NCBI GenBank assembly: GCA_016209865.1
Contig: JACQVL010000149.1
Location: forward strand, 1 to 9,883
Reading direction: 5' to 3'
Origin: Candidatus Latescibacterota bacterium
GTDB lineage: Bacteria > JAAXHH01 > JACQVL01
DNA length: 9,883 nucleotides
Numbering within the stretch: position 1 is the first letter of the stretch; each line of letters opens with the position of its first letter. The notes below the pieces were generated by a model that was given only the letters and a program-made list of their open reading frames with translations, made no database searches and was not told the origin of the DNA. Below, in pieces: positions 1 to 6,988 of the stretch. The position numbers and the translations under genes are program-made.

Positions 1-935
1 AGTGGACGCGGGTTGAGCAGCGACACTTTGATGTCGCTCCACAGGGAGGAGGAGAATTCACGCACGATAGGATGCTGCAACAACTCTTCCTTGAGGGCTT
101 CTCCTTTGGCGATCACGTCGGAGGAATGAGTGAGGTCATCGATGAACTGGGAGACGAGCCCGTCGAACTTGTCGTACAGAGGATGATGCGGATCGGCCTC
201 GATGTCCTGAAGGGTGGTCTCGACAGTGGTCACGATCTTCTGGTAGACTTTCTCATCGACCGGCCAGGGCCACCACCACGGGGTTTCTTGAACGATCTTC
301 TTCCGGATGGCCGCCTTGTTCTCCTCCAGCAGATGCAGACCGAGCCTGACAATGCCGTGGAGCAGGTCCTGTTGCCGCCGGTCTGACACGACCAAGGCGA
401 GGACTTTGCCCAACGTCGGGGCGACGGGCATCGACCGTATCCGGACGACCAGACCCTGTTCGATCAGCTCCTGAACATCCTCATCCTTGACCACCTGCAC
501 CACCCCGGCAAGCCCGATTGTGGTGTGACTGGCGAGCCGCAGACTGTGGTCAGGATGACTGATCCACCGGGCGACACACCGGGCGACGCTCATCGACCGG
601 AGTTTGGCCGTGATCACGTCCTCGGCCAGGAAATTCTGCTGGACGAACCGCCCGAAGCTCTCGGCAAAACTGTCCTTCCGGTTCGGGATGATGGCGGTGT
701 GGGGGATGTTCAGGTTGAGGGGATGGCGGAACAGCGCGGTGACCGCGAACCAGTCCGCGATCGCCCCGACCATCGCCGCTTCCGCCGTCGCCCGGACGAA
801 GCTCACCCAGGCATACCGCTTCTCGGCGACGGTCGCGCAGACGAACAGCAAGGAGACAACCCCGAACAACGCGGTCGCCCGGCGTTTCATGCGGTCGAGT
901 TCGATCTGCTTCTGCGTGTCCTCATGGCGATTCAT
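1..935 (-). CDS. DUF445 family membrane protein (YjiN-like), C-terminus off the window
   Basis: Translating the minus strand from the ATG at 935 gives 311 codons without a stop up to the left edge, so the gene is partial. After a charged N-terminus (MNRHEDTQKQIELDRMKRR) there is one hydrophobic segment at about residues 20-38. The diagnostic DUF445 block follows at about 57-103, containing GAIADWFAVTALFRHP, then IPHTAIIP, NRKDSFAESFGRFVQ and NFL. The rest is soluble, rich in helix-forming residues and has a WWWPWPVDEKVY stretch. Family members such as E. coli YjiN are about 400-430 residues, so roughly 100 residues are missing. DUF445 proteins are inner-membrane proteins of no firmly established biochemical role. 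The start is supported by alignment to the family N-terminus and a weak AGGT upstream. The gene is transcribed away from the MoxR operon. Family assignment is confident; function is not known. Confidence 0.9.
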   Translation of the reverse strand, partial: MNRHEDTQKQIELDRMKRRATALFGVVSLLFVCATVAEKRYAWVSFVRATAEAAMVGAIADWFAVTALFRHPLNLNIPHTAIIPNRKDSFAESFGRFVQQNFLAEDVITAKLRSMSVARCVARWISHPDHSLRLASHTTIGLAGVVQVVKDEDVQELIEQGLVVRIRSMPVAPTLGKVLALVVSDRRQQDLLHGIVRLGLHLLEENKAAIRKKIVQETPWWWPWPVDEKVYQKIVTTVETTLQDIEADPHHPLYDKFDGLVSQFIDDLTHSSDVIAKGEALKEELLQHPIVREFSSSLWSDIKVSLLNPRP

Positions 936-1007
936 GGCACCTGAACCGTGAGATGCCCTCAGCAGGAACCGGCCGACCTCCCATGAGCGGGATGGAACAC
1001 TGAAAGG

Positions 1008-1036
1008 AAAATATACCGCGCAGCGTCCGAGTGCAA
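1008..1036 (-). promoter_or_regulatory. Candidate sigma-70-type promoter for the DUF445 gene
   Basis: On the minus strand a TTGCAC box (1031-1036) precedes an AT-rich TATATTTT stretch (1008-1015), the only AT-rich patch in this part of the gap. The spacer is 17 bp if TATTTT is the -10 and 15 bp if TATATT is. It lies about 75-100 bp upstream of the DUF445 ATG. The match is weak and this is inference from consensus only. Confidence 0.25.
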
Positions 1037-1093
1037 GCGAAGTCTCGAAGCTGCTCTTTGCCCCTCACCCCCGTCCTCTCCCCAATAATCCTG

Positions 1094-1122
1094 TTGCCTC
1101 GACTCAAGCCAGAGTGTATCTT
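1094..1122 (+). promoter_or_regulatory. Candidate sigma-70-type promoter for the MoxR operon
   Basis: TTGCCT (1094-1099) and TATCTT (1117-1122) are separated by 17 bp, each matching 4 of 6 consensus bases. The site lies about 75 bp upstream of the MoxR start, so the heptad array at 1145-1179 would fall in the 5' leader of the transcript. The prediction is weak. Confidence 0.25.
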
Positions 1123-1144
1123 GCATTACGACATTCGGATTTTT

Positions 1145-1192
1145 ACTCGTCACTCGCCACTTGTCACTCGTCACTGACTGTGACCGACCACC
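1145..1192 (+). repeat. 7-bp tandem repeat array in the MoxR leader (copy 1)
   Basis: Five consecutive 7-bp units of the type ACTCGTC, with variants ACTCGCC, ACTTGTC and ACTGACT, occupy 1145-1179. Related units ACCGACC and ACCAACG follow to about 1197, directly before the ATG at 1198. The same kind of array recurs at 2177-2234 (opposite strand) and 8103-8137 (opposite strand). Read on the coding strand, this copy and the 8103 copy both point at a start codon. Short arrays of this kind are dispersed through intergenic DNA of some environmental bacteria; their role is unknown. Confidence 0.85.
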
Positions 1193-1197
1193 AACGT

Positions 1198-2169
1198 ATG
1201 AACGACACGACACACGCCGTCCAGGCGTCCACGATCAAACAGACGCTCGATCAACTCAAGGCGAACATCGGGAAGGTGATCAAAGGGAAAGATGAGGTGA
1301 TCGATCAGGTGGTCATCTGCCTGATCGCGTCCGGCCATCTCCTCATCGAGGATTTGCCCGGCCTGGGCAAGACGACGATGGCTTACTGCTTAGCCCGGTC
1401 GATCGAGTGCACGTTCTCGCGCATCCAGTTCACGAGCGATCTGCTGCCGAGCGACGTGATCGGCGTGTCCATCTACGACGAGTCGGTCAAGGAATTCGTG
1501 TTCAAACGCGGCCCGATCTTCGCCAACATCCTGCTGGCGGATGAGATCAACCGGACGACCCCCAAGACACAGTCCGCCCTGCTCGAGGTGATGGACCGTA
1601 GCAAAGTGTCCGTCGATGGACAGACGCACACGGTGGCCGCTCCGTTCATGGTGTTCGCCACCCAGAACCCGGCCGACTACGAGGGGACGTTCCCCCTGCC
1701 GGAGAGTCAGCTCGACCGGTTCCTGATGCGCATCCAGATGGGCTATCCGGCGTACGAGAAGGAGCTGGAGATCCTGAACAACGGTCTGCTACGCTACGAC
1801 AGCATCCAGCCCAACCCGGTCGTCACGCGCGCAGACATTCAGGACATCCAGCGCCTCGTCCCTCTCATCTACGTCGAGGAGAGCGTCCTGCATTATATCC
1901 TGAAGCTGGTCACCGCGACCCGTATGGAGAGCGAGTTCCGGGCGGGGGTGAGCACGCGCGGGAGCCTCTCCCTCAAGCTGGCCGCACAGGCCGCCGCCTT
2001 AGCTGACGGGCGCAGCTTCGTCATTCCCGACGATGTCGGCAACGTCGTGCTCCCGGTGTTCACCCATCGTCTGAGCCTGCACCGGCAGACGTCGGATACC
2101 CTCGAAGAACGCCGGATCGTCCAGAGCCTCCTCCAGCGCATCATCGACGCGGTGCCCACGCCGGTGTGA
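1198..2169 (+). CDS. MoxR family AAA+ ATPase
   Basis: A 323-residue protein of normal length for the MoxR family. These are cytoplasmic ATPases thought to act as chaperones or assembly factors for partner proteins. Visible motifs: Walker [10 protein letters not shown] at about 51-59, Walker [10 protein letters not shown] at 111-119, sensor 1 ATQNP at 154-158, the LDRF arginine motif at 172-175, and sensor 2 in [10 protein letters not shown] at 250-259 (R254). The C-terminal lid helices end at residue 323. All catalytic residues are present. An open frame extends upstream to 1114, but that extension merely translates the heptad repeat and gives a sequence unlike the family, so the ATG at 1198 is preferred even though no clear Shine-Dalgarno precedes it. 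It is followed after 145 bp by a DUF58 gene and then a transglutaminase gene, the standard arrangement for this MoxR subgroup. It probably acts together with the DUF58 protein. Confidence 0.93.
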   Translation: MNDTTHAVQASTIKQTLDQLKANIGKVIKGKDEVIDQVVICLIASGHLLIEDLPGLGKTTMAYCLARSIECTFSRIQFTSDLLPSDVIGVSIYDESVKEFVFKRGPIFANILLADEINRTTPKTQSALLEVMDRSKVSVDGQTHTVAAPFMVFATQNPADYEGTFPLPESQLDRFLMRIQMGYPAYEKELEILNNGLLRYDSIQPNPVVTRADIQDIQRLVPLIYVEESVLHYILKLVTATRMESEFRAGVSTRGSLSLKLAAQAAALADGRSFVIPDDVGNVVLPVFTHRLSLHRQTSDTLEERRIVQSLLQRIIDAVPTPV

Positions 2170-2176
2170 GGGAGAA

Positions 2177-2234
2177 AAGCAGTGAGCGGTAGTCGGTGGT
2201 CGGTTCAATCAGTGACGAGTGACAAGTGACGAGT
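2177..2234 (-). repeat. 7-bp tandem repeat array between the MoxR and DUF58 genes (copy 2, inverted)
   Basis: On the minus strand, units ACTCGTC, ACTTGTC, ACTCGTC and ACTGATT (2207-2234) are followed by a 2-bp slip and then ACCGACC, ACCGACT, ACCGCTC and ACTGCTT (2177-2204). This is the same series, in the same order, as the array before the MoxR gene, but inverted. The two arrays therefore bracket the MoxR gene as imperfect inverted repeats. Copy 1 has one extra 7-bp unit. Confidence 0.8.
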
Positions 2235-2253
2235 AAAAGACAATCCTGCTGTC

Positions 2254-2273
2254 ATTCCCGCGAAAGCGGGAAT
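2254..2273. repeat. ATTCCCGC hairpin repeat (copy 1)
   Basis: A perfect 8-bp inverted repeat, ATTCCCGC then GAAA then GCGGGAAT. On the plus strand the loop is a GNRA tetraloop. No T-tract follows, so it is not a convincing intrinsic terminator. It resembles the ATTCCC...GGGAAT repeat family (dRS3-like) known from intergenic DNA of several bacteria. A second copy lies at 8169-8188. In the operon transcript it could form a stable stem between the MoxR and DUF58 genes. Confidence 0.8.
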
Positions 2274-2279
2274 CCATAT

Positions 2280-2314
2280 TTCGTCCTTCGTCCTTTGTCC
2301 TTCGTACTTTCTCT
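2280..2314 (+). repeat. TTCGTCC heptad array directly abutting the DUF58 start codon
   Basis: Four 7-bp units (TTCGTCC, TTCGTCC, TTTGTCC, TTCGTAC) plus a degenerate TTTCTCT fill 2280-2314 exactly and end at the ATG at 2315. The unit resembles the ACTCGTC array after rotation (TCGTCCT against TCGTCAC). The leader is pyrimidine-rich and contains no Shine-Dalgarno sequence. Confidence 0.8.
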
Positions 2315-3460
2315 ATGGCATCTCATCTCACACAGATATCCCCCCAATCCGAGTGGGTCGATCCGGGGTTCGTGCTCCATCAATCCCCCGTCCGGAATCT
2401 CCTGCGCGTCCTGCGACAGTTGATCAAGCCGCTGAAAGGGGACAAGACACTGCCGACGCCGACCGGCCTTGTGCTGATCGCCCTGTCGATCGGCATCGGG
2501 TCGGCCGCCTATAACGCGTCCAGCAATATCCTCTTCATCACCCTGTCGTTGATGCTGTCCAGCCTGCTGCTCAGCGGGCTGCTTTCATGGATGAACTTCA
2601 AGGGCACCCGCTGGCGGATGATCCTGCCCCCGCACCTCCGCGCCGGGGAGGTGACAGACGTCCGCGTCGAGTTGTGGAACGCCAACTCCCTCCTGCCCGT
2701 CTACAGCCTGTGTTTCAACGTGATGGGGATGGCCTCGCGCGTGTCCCGCACGCTCTACCAGCAGGAACGGCTCGACCCCGGCGAGCACGCCCAGTTAGAC
2801 TGGCTGTTCGAGCCTCAGACACGCGGGGTCGAGACGATCGCCATCACCAGCCTCGAGTCGCAGTTCCCGTTCGGGTTTTTGCGGAAAAGCGTCTGGGGCG
2901 GGGTCCACCGGTCGGTCGTCGTGTGGCCGAAGCGGGTGGCGTACGAGTTCAAGCCGTTAGACGGCCACCACTGGCGCCAGCAGGGCCGGCCGGTGCTCAG
3001 GCCCGGCAGCGGGACGGAGCTCATCAACCTGCGCAACTACCTGCCGGGCGACCCGGTGCGTCTGATGCACTGGAAGGCGAGCGCCCGGCTGCGACGGCCG
3101 ATGGTGCGGGATATGAGCGAGGACAACCAGGCGTCGTACCTGATCTTCGTCGAAACCCCCGCCAGGGTGTGGCCCGACCCGGAGCAGTTCGAGGTCCTGT
3201 GCAGCGTTGCGGCATCGTTAGCCGAGGACCTGTACGAGCACGACCAGCTCTGGGGAGCGGCGATCAACGATCAGCCGGTGCTGCCCATCAGACGGTTGAG
3301 CGATCTCCACCGGTTTCTCGAACTCCTCGTCCAGGTGCAGCCGGTCGACCACTACACCCCGGTCGACGACATCATGGGCACGACAGTCATCACGTTCAGG
3401 CCGGGTGCGGAGAAGCGAGTGACGATGTATGTCGGCGGCCATCAAGCGGGCTCAACTTAG
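2315..3460 (+). CDS. DUF58 domain membrane protein
   Basis: A 381-residue protein. After about 45 mostly soluble residues come two adjacent hydrophobic segments (about 50-66 and 71-91). An extracytoplasmic beta-rich region and the cytosolic DUF58 domain follow. The DUF58 signature LRNYLPGDPVRLMHWKASAR is at 239-258, preceded by LRPGSGTELINLR and followed by the hydrophobic strand SYLIFVET. DUF58 proteins have a von Willebrand A-like fold and are regularly encoded beside MoxR ATPases. Their biochemical activity is not settled. The ATG at 2315 directly follows a heptad repeat and lacks a Shine-Dalgarno sequence, so the true start could be slightly downstream; the first 30 residues are the least certain. 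The 3' end overlaps the transglutaminase gene by 32 bp, which implies translational coupling and supports a working complex of the two. Confidence 0.88.
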   Translation: MASHLTQISPQSEWVDPGFVLHQSPVRNLLRVLRQLIKPLKGDKTLPTPTGLVLIALSIGIGSAAYNASSNILFITLSLMLSSLLLSGLLSWMNFKGTRWRMILPPHLRAGEVTDVRVELWNANSLLPVYSLCFNVMGMASRVSRTLYQQERLDPGEHAQLDWLFEPQTRGVETIAITSLESQFPFGFLRKSVWGGVHRSVVVWPKRVAYEFKPLDGHHWRQQGRPVLRPGSGTELINLRNYLPGDPVRLMHWKASARLRRPMVRDMSEDNQASYLIFVETPARVWPDPEQFEVLCSVAASLAEDLYEHDQLWGAAINDQPVLPIRRLSDLHRFLELLVQVQPVDHYTPVDDIMGTTVITFRPGAEKRVTMYVGGHQAGST

Positions 3461-5672
3461 CTACACCGAACTCTGCCAGCTCAAGTGGATGTTAGGCGGT
3501 CTGCTGACCTTAGTGTCCCTGTGGACGCTCCTGTACGTGGAGGTGCGGAGCGGTCTGCTGGTCGGGATAACGGGCGCGGCCATCCTCTGCGCGATGGCGT
3601 GGCCGTTCTGGACCGAACGCATCCCCGACCTCGTCTGGAAGTTCGTCACCCCCGCCCTCTTCGTCATCATCACGACCGATTTTCTCCTCTCCCGGCCGGA
3701 TATCATCCCGCCGCTCGTCCGCATGATCATCCTCCTCGTCCTGGTACGCAGTGTGCAAGGCCGGCGGCGGCGCGAGGACCTCCAGTTGATCCTGCTCTGC
3801 CTGTTCATGGTGATGGTCGCCGGGGTGCTGACCCTCTCCCTGACGTTCGGTGTGCAGATCTTCGTGTTCACCCCGCTCGCCATGGGACTGCTGTTTCTCA
3901 TCACCCTGACCGAAAACTACGAGCGAAACGGTCTCAGTCCCGCGCGTCTCTGGGGAGCGTTTCGCTGGGATCGCTTCCTGTCACGGATCTGGCAGGCGCA
4001 GGATTTCCGGCTGTTCGCCATCGCCGCCGGGCTGTTTGCCGGGGTGATGGTCGTGACCTCCCTGATTTTCGTCCTGATGCCCCGGTTTCGGCTCGATCAG
4101 GCGATCCCGTTCCTCAACGTCAGCACGACGAGAAGCAAGGCCGGGTTCAGTGACCGGATCGAATTCGGGGATGTGGTGGACATCATCGCGGACGAGAGCA
4201 TCGCCCTGCGGGTCGACCTGACACGCAACGTCGAGAAGCCCGACAGCCCGTACTGGCGCATGGTCGTCCTGGATGAGTACGACAACGGCGCGTTTCAGGT
4301 CTCCGCGTCCGCCCGTTCCAGCGCCCTCTCGTTCAGCCGGAGTTATTTCCGCGTGCCCGACAGCCCGGAGGAAATCGGAAAGGCCGGGGTCTGGACGTTC
4401 TACTTCGAAGGGGGCATCAGCAAGTTCCTCCCGGCGGTGGGTCTGCTGAGAAGCCTGCGCTTCCAGAACCGTCAGTCGGTCGAGTTCAACGACCTCCTCC
4501 AGACCGTCAACACCGCGCGCATCCACAGCAAGGTGCTCTTCTACCAGGTGGAGAGCCTCGTCCAGGAAGACAGCCTGCCGGGGGCAGCGGAAGACCGCAA
4601 CCTGATCGGCAAGTCTCCCCTGGCGGTCGAGATGTCGCGGTCACGCGGCACTCCGTTCATCCCGTATCCGTACACCACCCTCGTCGTGCCGGGCGGCCCC
4701 CGCAACATCGAGACACTGAGCGGGATCGTGCGAGAGATCACGGGCGATCAACCGCTCTCCGCCCGGGAATTCAGCGCCCGCGCGACGGCCTACCTCCAAC
4801 AGCGGCACCGTTACTCGCTGAGTTCGACGATTCCGACAGGGGATAGTGACCCGCTAGTGCGCTGGCTGGATTCCGACCAGCCGGGCCACTGCGAGCTGTT
4901 CGCGGGCGCGTTCGTCCTGCTCGGCCGGCGGGCCGGCTACCCGACCCGCATCGTCACCGGGTTCAAGGGCGGGGCGTGGAACGGGTATGAGAATTACTAC
5001 ATGGTCCGGAACAAGAACGCCCACGCCTGGTGCGAAGTGTTCGACGGGTACGGGTTCTGGTTCCGGGTCGACCCCACGCCCGGACTCGACCCCGCCGCGA
5101 CGGACGGGACAGCGGGGGCGTTGTCGATGATCGACCGGACCTGGCGGGCGTACCTCGACAGCCTCCGGATTCTGTGGTACCGCCGGATCGTCAACTTCAA
5201 CCAGGAACAGCAGCGGGAGCTGGCAGGACAGTTGAGAGAGGCGAGTGTCGGGATGGTCGATACCCTCAGAGCAGGGCTGCGCAGCCTGCTGGCCAGCGCC
5301 CGCGCCTGGATCGCCAGCCTCTGGAGCGGGAGCGTCTGGCTGCTGGCCCTCCGTCTGCTCGTCTTGATGGGGGCGTTGTGGGTTGTCGTGCGCTGGCTGC
5401 CACGCTGGATCGCCCGTCTGGTGCGCGAAACGGGCCGGCGCTTCGGGGTGGAGTGGAGCAGTGACCCGATCCGGCAGAAGGCGGGCCGGTTGCTCGTCAG
5501 GTTCCGCACCACTTCCCCCTCTCGCATCCCGACTGGCCCCATGCCCCCTGAGGAATGGGACACCGTGTACCGCGACTTATTGACGCTGCGCTTCGGGTCG
5601 CGTGCCCAGTGGCCGGACCCCGACGGCGTCTTCCATCAGGCGCGGGGGCTCCTCAAGCGACAGCTCTCTTAA
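3429..5672 (+). CDS. TgpA-like membrane transglutaminase (DUF3488 plus transglutaminase core)
   Basis: A 747-residue membrane protein. The N-terminal DUF3488 region has about seven hydrophobic segments (roughly 20-38, 42-60, 70-88, 92-108, 117-140, 142-160, 194-217). A large extracytoplasmic part follows at about 218-635. Its transglutaminase core keeps a complete Cys-His-Asp triad: C488 in GHCELFAGAFVLLGRRAGYP, H532 in NAHAWCEVF and D548 in FRVDPTP. A last membrane segment at about 636-656 leads to a cytosolic tail resembling the DUF4129-type tail of TgpA, with a PPEEWDTVYRDLL motif near 706-718. The best-known relative, Pseudomonas aeruginosa TgpA, lies in the same MoxR-DUF58 arrangement and is reported as essential. 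The physiological substrate is not established. The ATG lies inside the end of the DUF58 gene, and a GGAG about 15 bp upstream is too far for a good ribosome site, so translation probably depends on coupling. Confidence 0.93.
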   Translation: MSAAIKRAQLSYTELCQLKWMLGGLLTLVSLWTLLYVEVRSGLLVGITGAAILCAMAWPFWTERIPDLVWKFVTPALFVIITTDFLLSRPDIIPPLVRMIILLVLVRSVQGRRRREDLQLILLCLFMVMVAGVLTLSLTFGVQIFVFTPLAMGLLFLITLTENYERNGLSPARLWGAFRWDRFLSRIWQAQDFRLFAIAAGLFAGVMVVTSLIFVLMPRFRLDQAIPFLNVSTTRSKAGFSDRIEFGDVVDIIADESIALRVDLTRNVEKPDSPYWRMVVLDEYDNGAFQVSASARSSALSFSRSYFRVPDSPEEIGKAGVWTFYFEGGISKFLPAVGLLRSLRFQNRQSVEFNDLLQTVNTARIHSKVLFYQVESLVQEDSLPGAAEDRNLIGKSPLAVEMSRSRGTPFIPYPYTTLVVPGGPRNIETLSGIVREITGDQPLSAREFSARATAYLQQRHRYSLSSTIPTGDSDPLVRWLDSDQPGHCELFAGAFVLLGRRAGYPTRIVTGFKGGAWNGYENYYMVRNKNAHAWCEVFDGYGFWFRVDPTPGLDPAATDGTAGALSMIDRTWRAYLDSLRILWYRRIVNFNQEQQRELAGQLREASVGMVDTLRAGLRSLLASARAWIASLWSGSVWLLALRLLVLMGALWVVVRWLPRWIARLVRETGRRFGVEWSSDPIRQKAGRLLVRFRTTSPSRIPTGPMPPEEWDTVYRDLLTLRFGSRAQWPDPDGVFHQARGLLKRQLS

Positions 5673-5678
5673 AATCAG

Positions 5679-5690
5679 AAAGGACACCCT
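5679..5690 (+). promoter_or_regulatory. Ribosome binding site of the PAL-like gene
   Basis: AGAAAGGA lies 6-7 bp upstream of the ATG at 5691, a good Shine-Dalgarno sequence. It fixes this start and contrasts with the three preceding operon genes, which have none that is convincing. Confidence 0.6.
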
Positions 5691-6545
5691 ATGAGAGTTG
5701 GAGATGGCAACTTTCACTATGAAGTCGTCCCGAATTGGGGACGCAGTGGGGAAATCAACGCGTTCGGCCTGGTGTCAGGAGTGGCGTGTGATTCGCAAGA
5801 TCGAGTCTATCTCTTCATCCGCAGTCCGCAGCCGGAAGTCCTCGTGTTTGATCCAGAGGGCCGTCTGCTGGATCGATGGGGACAGGACATCTTTACAACC
5901 CCGCACGGCATCTGGATAAGCCCGGATGATTCCATCTATCTGACGGATGTTGCAGACCACACCGTTCGTAAGACCACCCTGGATGGACGCATCGTGATGA
6001 CCCTGGGGACACCGGGACAGCCCGGGGCTCCCGGTGCTCCGTTCAACCAACCCACACGGGCAGTGGAATCCCCCTCAGGAGATATTTGGGTATCCGACGG
6101 TTACGGGCAGAACCGGGTGCATCGTTTCACCCCTGCGGGCGAGCTGGCGCTGTCATGGGGAGAAACCGGGAAAGGCCCTGGACAGTTTGAGTTACCGCAT
6201 GACATCACCGTCGATCGCCACGAACAGGTCTACATCCTCGACCGGCCCAACGGACGTTGCCAGATTTTTGACAACCGGGGAGTCTACCAGACGGAGTGGA
6301 AAGGACTGCTCGGTCCCAACGACCTGTTCATCACGCCCGATGAGACGATCTACATCGCCGAGAGCGAACAACGGATCACCGTGATGAGCATGGACGGGAC
6401 CGTCCTGGCACGGTGGGGGGAGAAAGGGGATGGCCCTGGACAATTCAGTGATTCGCCGCACGGCATCTGGGTAGACTCTCGCGGTGACCTCTATGTCAGT
6501 GAGGTCATTGCAGAAAATAGATTCCAGAAGTTTGTCCGGCTGTAA
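5691..6545 (+). CDS. NHL six-bladed beta-propeller, peptidyl-alpha-hydroxyglycine alpha-amidating lyase (PAL)-like
   Basis: A 284-residue soluble protein with no signal peptide and no membrane segment. It is built of about six NHL-type blades, with repeated DxxDxVYxxD- and WGxxGxGPGQF-like motifs; WGETGKGPGQF at 156-166 and WGEKGDGPGQF at 242-252 are near copies. It aligns with the animal PAL domain, which splits peptidyl-alpha-hydroxyglycine into a peptide amide and glyoxylate. VSDGYGQNRVHRF (134-146) matches VSDGYCNSRIVQF of PAL, and LDRPNGRCQIF (183-193) matches ADRENGRIQCF. The three PAL zinc histidines correspond to H72 (PHGIW), H170 (PHDIT) and H257 (PHGIW), the catalytic tyrosine to Y138 and the active-site arginine probably to R44. 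The start follows the transglutaminase gene by 18 bp, so it is probably the fourth gene of the operon. No copper monooxygenase partner is seen here. It could instead be a hydrolase or lactonase-like propeller; real activity is inference. Confidence 0.82.
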   Translation: MRVGDGNFHYEVVPNWGRSGEINAFGLVSGVACDSQDRVYLFIRSPQPEVLVFDPEGRLLDRWGQDIFTTPHGIWISPDDSIYLTDVADHTVRKTTLDGRIVMTLGTPGQPGAPGAPFNQPTRAVESPSGDIWVSDGYGQNRVHRFTPAGELALSWGETGKGPGQFELPHDITVDRHEQVYILDRPNGRCQIFDNRGVYQTEWKGLLGPNDLFITPDETIYIAESEQRITVMSMDGTVLARWGEKGDGPGQFSDSPHGIWVDSRGDLYVSEVIAENRFQKFVRL

Positions 6546-6634
6546 GGGAACATGTCATGACTCAGCCTCCGTCCGCCGAGCCGGAGACATCGACAGGGCA
6601 CACTCTGAGGGGAAAGTCGCCCTCTTGATGGGAT

Positions 6635-6655
6635 CGAACCATAGCGACTGGTTCG
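6635..6655. other. 7-bp inverted repeat between convergent genes
   Basis: CGAACCA and TGGTTCG pair perfectly around a 7-base loop, 90 bp after the propeller stop codon and 6 bp beyond the antitoxin stop codon on the minus strand. The position between convergent genes would suit a bidirectional transcription end, but no T-tract follows on either side. The rest of 6546-6660 shows no gene; I looked there for a PIN-type toxin in all minus-strand frames and found none. Confidence 0.3.
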
Positions 6656-6660
6656 GGGAC

Positions 6661-6885
6661 TCACCGCTTCGGACTCCCATAGATGTAATGATCGTGTTGC
6701 GTGGCTCCATCGGGTGGCCCCCCGTGACAAATCCCGATGACGCTCAAGATCGGATCATCCTCCAGAGGCTCAGGTTCCTCCACCTCGACCGTCACCGTGA
6801 GAGGCTGCTGTTCCGGTAAGCCCTCGATAGGTTCCAGGGGCCGTAATATCCCATGTTCGTACACGACCTTGATCGTCTTCGTCAT
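6661..6885 (-). CDS. AF2212-like (DUF104) antitoxin, without an adjacent toxin
   Basis: A 74-residue protein. Its N-terminal half, MTKTIKVVYEHGILRPLEPI, followed by EGLPEQQPLTVTVEVEE, is the standard DUF104 / AF2212-like antitoxin sequence. That family consists of small beta-rich proteins that usually neutralise a VapC-type PIN ribonuclease encoded next door. The C-terminal HDHYIYG near 65-71 resembles a tail often seen in small antitoxins of such pairs. The ATG at 6885 has a good AGAAGGGA ribosome site 6-7 bp upstream. No PIN toxin lies within the space downstream (6546-6660) or upstream (6886-7210), so it appears to be an orphan. It may be a relic, or it may act with a toxin elsewhere. Family identity is fairly secure; activity is inference. 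Confidence 0.75.
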   Translation of the reverse strand: MTKTIKVVYEHGILRPLEPIEGLPEQQPLTVTVEVEEPEPLEDDPILSVIGICHGGPPDGATQHDHYIYGSPKR

Positions 6886-6890
6886 ACAGG

Positions 6891-6898
6891 TTCCCTTC
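6891..6898 (-). promoter_or_regulatory. Ribosome binding site of the DUF104 antitoxin
   Basis: On the minus strand AGAAGGGA precedes the ATG at 6885 with a spacer of about 5-6 bases. It supports the chosen start and suggests that the gene is still translated. Confidence 0.5.
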
Positions 6899-6931
6899 TA
6901 CAATCCAGCGGACTCTCTTCCACACGTTGTC

Positions 6932-6988
6932 TCAGCCATTGCTGCCGTCTTCCGCTTCCTCGACGGCCGTGAAAATCACAGATCGCAT
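6932..6988 (-). pseudogene. Possible N-terminal stub of a HicB-like antitoxin gene
   Basis: The minus strand encodes MRSVIFTAVEEAEDG followed by SNG and a stop, 18 residues in all, preceded by AAGGGG just upstream of the ATG. From memory, the opening resembles small HicB-like (UPF0150-type) antitoxins that begin with a pattern such as M-S-V-I-F-x-EEAPEGGY and run to about 70 residues. The match breaks where the GGY motif should start, and no other frame continues it before the DUF104 gene begins 47 bp later. If real, it is the remnant of a truncated toxin-antitoxin gene. The sequence is short and chance similarity is possible. I see no other gene in 6886-7210. Confidence 0.25.

Noticed and set aside
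525-944. Plus-strand open frames at 525-944, 604-951 and 72-386
   Set aside because: They are antisense to the DUF445 coding frame, have low-complexity Arg/Asp/Pro-rich products and no recognisable domain.
922-1213. Minus-strand open frames in the divergent gap
   Set aside because: Their products translate the heptad repeat ([10 protein letters not shown]) and a CCCCTCACCCCCGTCCTCTCCCC-like stretch; no family resemblance and overlap with the likely DUF445 promoter region.
2254-2273. Hairpin as an intrinsic terminator between the MoxR and DUF58 genes
   Set aside because: The stem is good but no T-run follows on the plus strand, and a terminator would split a well-known operon.
1145-2314. Heptad arrays considered as a CRISPR array
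   Set aside because: Units are 7 bp with no unique spacers of regular length, and no cas gene is present.
2587-3495. 302-residue plus-strand frame inside the DUF58 gene
   Set aside because: It is a frame-shifted shadow of a GC-rich gene: Arg/Pro/Gly-rich, no domain, whereas the DUF58 frame has its signature motif.
3485-4153. 222-residue plus-strand frame inside the transglutaminase gene
   Set aside because: Arg/Pro/His-rich shadow frame; the membrane segments and catalytic triad are in the main frame.
6615-6650. tRNA-like T-arm (GGTTCGATCCC) on the minus strand near the antitoxin stop
   Set aside because: No matching acceptor, D or anticodon arms could be found upstream, so there is no tRNA; a tRNA-derived attachment site is not supported either.
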